In this document: positions 37,493 through 45,726 of the stretch, in pieces | Numbering within the stretch: the first letter of the stretch is position 1 | Layout: each line of letters begins with the position of its first letter | Assembly: GCA_030426465.1 (NCBI GenBank) | Contig: JAUHYK010000029.1 | Location: 1 to 45,726, forward strand | Direction: 5' to 3' | DNA length: 45,726 bases | Origin: Alphaproteobacteria bacterium | Lineage (GTDB): Bacteria; Pseudomonadota; Alphaproteobacteria; Caulobacterales; Parvularculaceae | Made by a program: the position numbers and the translations under genes | The notes under the pieces: model-generated | Seen by the model: the letters and a program-made list of their open reading frames with translations, nothing else | What the model was told of the DNA's origin: nothing | The model's database searches: none

Positions 37493-37912
37493 GTGATCCG
37501 TTTCACAAAGCATCAAGGATGGCGAAGGTTCGTTTCGCGCATGGCCTTGTTGCGTGTGATTGTATCCCTGTTTGCCGTCTCACAGCTTCTTCCTGCCGGC
37601 GCCTCGCTTGCGCAGGAAAGCGATGGTTTCGCTCTCGTCATGTGCACCCCGGACGGCGTCAAAACGCTGAGCTGGGAAGAGGCGACAGGCGAGCCGTCGC
37701 CATTTGAAGCGCCTACAGAAGACCATTCCGGTAAAAGCCCGTGCCACGCTTGTGCTTCAGGCTCATGCTCTGGCGGTGTTGCGAAGGCGCTCACCTTTCT
37801 TCCGAATGTGATGCTGTTGCAGCCGCCGCTGGCCAATGTTGCTGATGTTCCGGTGTTCATCCGCTCCAGCACCGGCCCGCCTTTACCGTCGCGTGCGCCG
37901 CCTGCCATCTAA
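37493..37912 (+). CDS. Small exported Cys-containing protein, DUF2946-like
   Basis: 139 aa if GTG 37493 is the start (AAGGGA 9 nt upstream); TTG 37469 and ATG 37541 are in frame alternatives. An N-terminal Arg-rich segment and hydrophobic stretch (LLRVIVSLFAVSQLLPAG) act as signal or anchor, followed by VMCTPDGVKTLSW and a CHACASGSC cluster. This arrangement resembles DUF2946 proteins, often found beside copper-related genes; the family match is by eye. It follows the His-rich gene by 90 nt, suggesting a joint metal-handling role, which is inference. Confidence 0.6.
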   Translation: MIRFTKHQGWRRFVSRMALLRVIVSLFAVSQLLPAGASLAQESDGFALVMCTPDGVKTLSWEEATGEPSPFEAPTEDHSGKSPCHACASGSCSGGVAKALTFLPNVMLLQPPLANVADVPVFIRSSTGPPLPSRAPPAI

Positions 37913-38004
37913 TCCTCTTGCGCATGTCATCATCCCGACAACATAGATTTTAATGCGAAGGGAGCGAGCCTGCTGCGCTCGCAGCGCTGAACATAATAAT
38001 CATT

Positions 38005-38040
38005 AAAAAACGGCGGGCGCATGGTTGACGCCCGCCGTTT
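38005..38040 (-). terminator. Intrinsic terminator of the TolB/amidohydrolase gene
   Basis: 12-bp stem AAACGGCGGGCG/CGCCCGCCGTTT (38008-38019, 38029-38040), 9-nt loop, with a TTTTTT run on the minus strand. It may also weakly stop transcription from the plus-strand DUF2946-like gene, ending at 37912. Confidence 0.9.
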
Positions 38041-38072
38041 CGCCGCTCGGGGGATGCGGCGTTCGAACCGTT

Positions 38073-41000
38073 TTAGTCGACTGATTTTACGCCACTGCGA
38101 TATATTTCATCGTCAACCCAGTAATACGGTCCGAACGGAGTTGCGCTCGGCCAGACTTCGTCCATCGTGTCGGCTTCGAACAGAACGCCGCCTTTCATCA
38201 CATATTGAATGTCGGCGGTGTTGCGGATGTTCTCGAGCGGGTTCGCGTTGAGAATGACAAGATCGGCCAGCTTGCCTTTCTCGATTGTGCCGAGATCGTC
38301 GAGCACGCCGATGAAGCTCGCACCCTGACGGGTGGCTACATCAAGCGCGCCATGGGCCCCCATTGCGGAGGCCGCCATCCAGATTTCCCATTGTGAGCCG
38401 AGCGCATGTTGCTGGCCATGGGCGCCGATAACGCCATGGCCGCCTTCTGCAATGATGTCCGCCATGCCTTGAGCGATCAACGGAAAGCTGTAATCGGTCA
38501 CCGGCCGCACAATCGGACGGCGTGTATGGGTGACAAGCGATCGCCAGGGCAGCCAGCGGCGCTGTTTTTCGTCTCTCCAGACTTCCGATTCTTGCCAGAA
38601 GAATTCTTCATTCCAGATTCCCGGACCCGCAACCACAAAGGTTGGCGAGTAATAGGTGTTGGCGGCGCCGAAAAATTTTGTGACGTCGCTATAAAGCGGC
38701 ACGATCCCGAAAGGGTGTTCAAACCCGGTCTGCCCGTCCATGATCATACCGAGATTGTAGGGCAGGTCGCCGCCCTCTGCAGTCACCATCATGCCTTCCT
38801 TGCGGGCGATATCGCTGACCCATTGGCGCTGGACGCGGCGCGGTTGCATATATTGCTTCAGCATCACAGCGCCCCATGATTTCAGCGCTGCGATTTCGTT
38901 TTCAGCAGCCTCATAGCTTGTCAGCAAATTGTTGCGCGGACCGTCACGATTATAGAGCGGATCGCCTGTTGAGAATTGCCGCGGTCCGATCAGCATGCCG
39001 GCCTCGACCATCTCCGCATTGCTGAAGACATTTTGTGACCACATGGAGTTGTCGAGCGTCGTGGTTACGCCATAGGCGAGATAGGACGCGTTTTCGTAAC
39101 TGTGGCGCGGCATCATTCCGTTATATTCGCGGTTGTGATGCGCATGCATATCGATAAAGCCGGGCGTGATCGTCTTGCCTTGGGCGTCAATGATCCGATC
39201 CGCGCCGACCGTATTGCATTCGCCGACGCAGGCGATGCGCGCGCCGTCAATGACGATCGCGCCGTCTTCGATCACTTCTTCGCCGTTCATGGTGATGATG
39301 CGGGCGTTGGTGAACGCGATCCGTCCTTTCGGCGTTTTGCGCGGAACCGTGAGGGAGATTTTTGTTTCCTGCGTCTTCTCTGTGCCGAGATCATAGCTGT
39401 AATAGATTTTCGCGGAGTTGAACTCCACGGTGCGGCTGTCGCGCCAGTTGGGATAGAGCCCGCCCGTGGTCGACAACGTTTTTGCGGGCAGCTTTGTGGC
39501 GTCTTCCTTTTTCGTCAGGGTGACCGGTTTTCCAGCAGACGCGTTATAGGGCAGCGGCGCCAGGTAGACATTGTCGCCTTCAAGAAATGCAACGTGAGCG
39601 CCGTCGGGCGAGATCGCTGCTTCATCGGCATAGTTGAAGCGCGCATGGATGCGAGGCGGATCAATGGTCGCCGACGGCGCCACGGAAACAAGTTCGGAGA
39701 ACGGATCGCCGCCAAAGGCCGCTTCGTCACGCGGGGCGCCGCGCAAAAAGAAGATGCGCCCTTCCGGGCCCCAGATCGGCCGCGGTAATTGCTGCCGCTG
39801 ACCGCCGAAGCCATTCATATAGTCGATCTGCGCCACGATCTCCGGCTCGCCGCCGTTGGCGGAAAAGACGGCGATGTTCCACCAGGCGTTGTTGGAAATA
39901 TTGCGCCCGCGCGCCGTGTAATTGGCACCCTTGCCGACAACGATCTTCTTGCCGTCGGCGCTCCAGTCCGGATTGGCGTATTCTCCGGCTTGCGTTGAAA
40001 GTCGTTTTGGTGATCCGCCGCCGGCGGAGACTTTCCAGAGTTGCCCGCGTTCGCCGTCATCCCAACTGACAAAGGCGATGCTGCGCCCGTCCGGCGACCA
40101 GGCGGGACCGAATTCGAGAATGTCATCGCCAAGATTGGTCAGGCGTTTCGGCTTTCCGTTGGGCAGGGACTGTATCCAGACCTTACCGACAGCCTGAAAC
40201 GCCATTGACTTGCCATTCGGGGAGGCGGCGGCCCAGCGAATGAACTTCGCTTCGAACGGCGCGTCATCAATACGGAATGATTTGTAGGCCTGTCCGGAGA
40301 TTTTGCGATGGACGCGGGCGGTGAAATCGATAGCCGCAACGGCGCCGCTTTTCACATTGACCTTATGAAGTTTGCCGCCTTGCGCCACGACAACGTAGCG
40401 GCCGTCCGGCGTAAAGCTGTAGCCCGGAAAAACACGGAGCGCCTTGGAGCCTTCGATCAGGTCCTGCTCCACAGGGTCCATGAGGATGCGTTCTTCGCCG
40501 GTCTCAAGATCGCGAAGCCAAAGCGCGGTGCGCGGACCGAACTCGTGACCCTTAAAAGAGATCAGACCGTCCGGCATGCGGCGGATAAAAGTCATGTATC
40601 GCCCGTCCGGTGAAATTTCCGGCGCCGCCATGCCGCCGCTTGACCAGCGCCGCTGCTGGGCGAGAATGCCCTGGCTTTCTTCGCGGATTTCGCCGGTCTG
40701 GAGATCCAGGCGGCGAACCTGGATTTCGCCCATCAGGGCGTCATGGCGTCCCGCCCATGTCTTGGCGCCAGTAGTGACCTCGAAATAGAGAAATTGACCA
40801 TCTGCGGAGGGGGAGGGCCAGGACGCTTCCGGCTGATCTTCGCCGACAATCTGAACGCCCTTGCCGCCGGAGCGATGGAACATCCAGATTCCTTCTTCTG
40901 GCTTTGCGCCAGCTTTATAGAGGGTTTGCTTACGCGCAAAAATGTACTGGCTGTCGGCGCTCCAGGCGGGGGTCTGATAACGGGCGTCCAGATCCTGCCA

Positions 41001-41438
41001 GACTTGCACCGGGTTTGAGCCATCCGCATTCATGATCCAGAGATTGCTCTGGCCTTTCCGGTCGGAAATGAAAGCGATATATTTGCCGTCGGGCGAATAT
41101 TGCGGGTGATAATTGGTGGCGACGCCGCTGTTGGTGGTCAGGTTTACGGCCTTCCCGCCGGTAATCGGCATCCGGTAAACGCTGGCGAGCAGGTCGAAGA
41201 CGATCCATTTCCCGTCTGGGGAAACATCCGCCGACATGAAAGTGCCTTCGCTGGTGGTGAAATCGATCTCGCGGGTCTTGCCGCGGGCGAGGGTGGTGTC
41301 CCACTCGAGCTCCGCCTGCGGGTCCTCCACCGTAGCTTCCTCCGGTTCTTGCGCTGAAGCGGCGGATAAGGCCGTCGCCGGGAGGAAAAAGGTGGTCGAA
41401 ACCGCGAAGATTGCGGCTGACAAACGAAATCGGTCCAT
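38073..41438 (-). CDS. Exported TolB-like beta-propeller/amidohydrolase fusion
   Basis: 1121 aa from ATG 41438 (an in-frame ATG at 41507 lacks support). Signal peptide about 1-31 (ASA-Q). Residues about 60-690 hold repeated WD40/PD40-type blades with SPDGK(Y/W)I and WSADG motifs, as in TolB and prolyl oligopeptidase propellers. Residues about 730-1110 form an amidohydrolase domain with H765-A-H767 after GFIDM and the C-terminal GKLADLVIL strand. Such fusions are common in environmental bacteria; the propeller probably gates peptide or amide substrate. Periplasmic. Faces away from rplJ and interrupts the usual rplA-rplJ order. Confidence 0.9.
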   Translation of the reverse strand: MDRFRLSAAIFAVSTTFFLPATALSAASAQEPEEATVEDPQAELEWDTTLARGKTREIDFTTSEGTFMSADVSPDGKWIVFDLLASVYRMPITGGKAVNLTTNSGVATNYHPQYSPDGKYIAFISDRKGQSNLWIMNADGSNPVQVWQDLDARYQTPAWSADSQYIFARKQTLYKAGAKPEEGIWMFHRSGGKGVQIVGEDQPEASWPSPSADGQFLYFEVTTGAKTWAGRHDALMGEIQVRRLDLQTGEIREESQGILAQQRRWSSGGMAAPEISPDGRYMTFIRRMPDGLISFKGHEFGPRTALWLRDLETGEERILMDPVEQDLIEGSKALRVFPGYSFTPDGRYVVVAQGGKLHKVNVKSGAVAAIDFTARVHRKISGQAYKSFRIDDAPFEAKFIRWAAASPNGKSMAFQAVGKVWIQSLPNGKPKRLTNLGDDILEFGPAWSPDGRSIAFVSWDDGERGQLWKVSAGGGSPKRLSTQAGEYANPDWSADGKKIVVGKGANYTARGRNISNNAWWNIAVFSANGGEPEIVAQIDYMNGFGGQRQQLPRPIWGPEGRIFFLRGAPRDEAAFGGDPFSELVSVAPSATIDPPRIHARFNYADEAAISPDGAHVAFLEGDNVYLAPLPYNASAGKPVTLTKKEDATKLPAKTLSTTGGLYPNWRDSRTVEFNSAKIYYSYDLGTEKTQETKISLTVPRKTPKGRIAFTNARIITMNGEEVIEDGAIVIDGARIACVGECNTVGADRIIDAQGKTITPGFIDMHAHHNREYNGMMPRHSYENASYLAYGVTTTLDNSMWSQNVFSNAEMVEAGMLIGPRQFSTGDPLYNRDGPRNNLLTSYEAAENEIAALKSWGAVMLKQYMQPRRVQRQWVSDIARKEGMMVTAEGGDLPYNLGMIMDGQTGFEHPFGIVPLYSDVTKFFGAANTYYSPTFVVAGPGIWNEEFFWQESEVWRDEKQRRWLPWRSLVTHTRRPIVRPVTDYSFPLIAQGMADIIAEGGHGVIGAHGQQHALGSQWEIWMAASAMGAHGALDVATRQGASFIGVLDDLGTIEKGKLADLVILNANPLENIRNTADIQYVMKGGVLFEADTMDEVWPSATPFGPYYWVDDEIYRSGVKSVD

Positions 41439-41891
41439 GAAGCGCCCCACTAATGATTTTTCTTTGCTTGATGCCCTATAGGACTCGGCAGAACCGCAAC
41501 CGGCCAAAAGTTTTTCGGCGGGAGGCCGCGGAGCGGCGTCGACGGCGTGGATTTCTGGGTATTTCCGCTGTGAAGGCTTGCAATCGGTGGAAAAGCTGGT
41601 AATCGCACCGTCGCACCGGGCTCGCCCGGTGCAACCTGTCCGAGACTGCGGGTGTAGGTTTCCTACTTAATCTCCCGCATAGACAGAGGGAAAAGGATTA
41701 ACCGGGCCAAATCTGAAAAGAGACGGGCCGGATGTCCATGAGACCTTCTGGGGCAGGCTCTCTGCGGGAAACGCGGGAGCCTTTTTGGTTTCCGCTTCAC
41801 ATTCCGCATAGATCGAAGCCCCCCGCGAAAGCGGGGATAGTTGGGGCCGGGAGGCGTCTTCCGGCCTTGTTTGAACCAAAGGACCTGCCTC
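41439..41891 (+). promoter_or_regulatory. rplJ promoter and L10-leader region
   Basis: No protein frame. At 41613-41632 a perfect GCACCGGG-CTCG-CCCGGTGC hairpin precedes the leader. At 41756-41786 GGCTCTCTGCG pairs with CGCGGGAGCC (one bulge), then five T: an attenuator-like terminator inside the leader. At 41821-41836 CCCCGC-GAAA-GCGGGG, and at 41845-41872 GGCCGG/CCGGCC followed by TTGTTT. Family knowledge: L10(L12)4 binds a leader structure to repress rplJ-rplL translation or transcription. Assigning that mechanism here is inference from position and structure. Confidence 0.6.
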
Positions 41892-42404
41892 ATGGACAGA
41901 ACCCAAAAGGCGGAAATGGTCGAATGGATCGGCGGCGTGTTCGATGCGAACACGGTTGTCGTGGTGGCGAATGGGGGCCTTACGGTCTCTGAATTCGAAT
42001 CCTTGCGCGGTGAGCTGCGCGAGGCCGGCGCTTCCATGAAAATCGTCAAGAATCGTCTCGCCAAGATCGCGATCTCTGGGAAGCCGAGCGAAAAGCTGAC
42101 GGATCTCTTCCAGGGACCAACCGCCATTGCGTTCTCTGAAGACCCGGTCGCAGCGGCGAAAGCCGTGAAGAAGTTCGCCAAGGATAATGAGAAACTCACG
42201 ATCCTCGGCGGCGCGATGGGCGAAGAAATCATGGACGTGAAAGGGGTGGAAGCGCTTGCCTCCATGCCGTCACGCGAAGAGCTCATCGCCTCCGTCGTCC
42301 TGGCCATCACGTCTCCTGCAGCGGAAATCGCCGGCGCCATCGGCGCACCGGCGTCCAATATCGCCGGCATCCTGGAGACACTGGAGAATCGCGAAGCGGC
42401 GTAA
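41892..42404 (+). CDS. rplJ: 50S ribosomal protein L10
   Basis: 170 aa from ATG 41892, with AAAGGAC upstream. Conserved N-terminal region ([24 protein letters not shown], then IVKNRLAK) and the C-terminal helix that binds L12 dimers. Forms the ribosomal stalk base; usually autoregulates its operon. Co-transcribed with rplL. Confidence 0.97.
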   Translation: MDRTQKAEMVEWIGGVFDANTVVVVANGGLTVSEFESLRGELREAGASMKIVKNRLAKIAISGKPSEKLTDLFQGPTAIAFSEDPVAAAKAVKKFAKDNEKLTILGGAMGEEIMDVKGVEALASMPSREELIASVVLAITSPAAEIAGAIGAPASNIAGILETLENREAA

Positions 42405-42453
42405 CGTTCGCACCAATTTTGTAACCAAATCAAAGAACTAGGAAACTAAGACA

Positions 42454-42828
42454 ATGGCTGATCTTAAAAAACTGGCTGAAGAGCTTGTTGGCCTGACGCT
42501 TCTGGAAGCGGCTGAGCTGAAAAATATCCTGAAAGACGAGTACGGCATTGAGCCGGCCGCTGGCGCAGTTGCGGTTGCAGCAGCTCCTGGCGCGGCTGCT
42601 GAAGCGGCTGAAGAAAAGACCGAATTTGACGTCGTTCTGGTCGATGCAGGCGACAAGAAGATTAACGTGATCAAGGAAGTTCGCGCGATCACGGGTCTTG
42701 GCCTGAAAGAAGCAAAAGACCTCGTCGAAGCTGGCGGCAAGGCTGTCAAAGAAGGCGCAGCGAAAGCTGAAGCTGAAGAAATCAAGAAAAAGCTCGAAGA
42801 GGCTGGCGCGAAAGTCGAGCTCAAATAG
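42454..42828 (+). CDS. rplL: 50S ribosomal protein L7/L12
   Basis: 124 aa. N-terminal dimerisation helices ([19 protein letters not shown]), Ala-rich flexible hinge (45-55), and C-terminal factor-binding domain with [21 protein letters not shown]. The multicopy stalk protein recruits translation factors. AGGA precedes the ATG. 49 nt after rplJ, one transcript. Confidence 0.98.
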   Translation: MADLKKLAEELVGLTLLEAAELKNILKDEYGIEPAAGAVAVAAAPGAAAEAAEEKTEFDVVLVDAGDKKINVIKEVRAITGLGLKEAKDLVEAGGKAVKEGAAKAEAEEIKKKLEEAGAKVELK

Positions 42829-42873
42829 GTTCGGCCAAAACGCTGGAAGGGCGCGTTTCTCCCCCATTTTCTT

Positions 42874-42950
42874 CCCCGAGAGGGGTTGCGGAGGGTGGCG
42901 GGCGTGCTTATTACACCCATTCGCCGCCGGTGGCATCCACCGGCGGCTTC
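42874..42950 (+). terminator. Hairpins between rplL and rpoB (attenuator or processing site)
   Basis: CCCC-GAGA-GGGG (42874-42885) is followed by a perfect 11-bp stem GCCGCCGGTGG/CCACCGGCGGC (42923-42933, 42937-42947) with a 3-nt loop and only TTC after it. In other bacteria the rplL-rpoB gap holds a partial terminator and an RNase III site, which would explain fewer rpoB than rplL transcripts. No clear T tract here, so strength is unknown. Confidence 0.5.
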
Positions 42951-43117
42951 AGGCTTTGCGGCGACGTGCTTCGGATAATCGAGATCAAAATTTAGTCACC
43001 CGGGACCCGCGGTCGAACTTCGTCCGGCCGACGGGACTTTTGCGCATGCATTAACCCTGTTGTCCGTCAGGGCTTTAGCGCGCGTTTGAACGGCTGACAC
43101 CCGCTTGTGAGGATAAT

Positions 43118-45726
<2,609 letters not shown>

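Overview
The window reads as a chromosomal segment of a GC-rich alphaproteobacterium. Pointers are a short HdaA-type DnaA regulator with an N-terminal clamp motif, a PdhB (E1 beta) carrying an N-terminal lipoyl domain, a DUF2066 protein, a polyhydroxyalkanoate-system protein, a VPxPA-type C-terminal sorting signal and RpoB. A marine Hyphomonadales/Parvularculales-like lineage fits, but that placement is inference. No tRNA, rRNA, CRISPR array, transposase or integrase was seen.

Layout. 1-2848 (minus): a serine hydrolase cut by the window edge, then blaI-blaR1 with two palindromic operators. 3035-8134: SDR oxidoreductase, VIT/CCC1 metal transporter, and two exported hydrolases in tandem (amidohydrolase, M20 peptidase). 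8170-14427: PHA-granule-type protein, dienelactone hydrolase, DUF1499 membrane protein, fucosyltransferase-like protein, purM-purN and a second serine hydrolase. 14609-20601 (plus): DUF2066, hdaA, ppk, ppx. 20874-28044 (minus): SDR, VPxPA-anchored secreted protein, pyrG, secG, 2OG-Fe(II) oxygenase and DUF885 peptidase-like protein. 28320-34385 (plus): pdhB and pdhC, split by an AT-rich GIY-YIG/DUF4357 gene, a GFA-family gene and a glycosyltransferase, then a methyltransferase. 34386-35129 is a protein-free interval that looks RNA-rich. 35130-45726: rplK-rplA, then an insertion (His-rich protein, small Cys-containing DUF2946-like protein, large TolB/amidohydrolase fusion), then rplJ-rplL-rpoB, with rpoB cut by the window edge.

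How genes work together. purM-purN and pyrG serve nucleotide synthesis. hdaA-ppk-ppx groups replication control with polyphosphate turnover. pdhB and pdhC are E1 beta and E2 of pyruvate dehydrogenase, but pdhA is not beside them and the third gene of the run is a methyltransferase, not lpd. Many genes encode exported hydrolases, suggesting scavenging of peptides or small amides. The ribosomal cluster departs from the usual order: no secE-nusG directly before rplK, and rplKA is separated from rplJL-rpoB by about 5.6 kb.

Most novel-looking region: 34600-34953. It holds two apparent small RNA units in tandem. The first is a run of hairpins with C/U-rich loops ending in an intrinsic terminator. 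The second has a near-consensus promoter (TTGCAT, 17 nt, TATAAC), repeated GCGTATC motifs and a strong terminator with a C-rich loop. Other items of interest are the blaI operators that correct the blaI start, a BlaR1 relative without a recognisable penicillin-sensor domain, and the AT-rich nuclease gene inside the pyruvate dehydrogenase locus.
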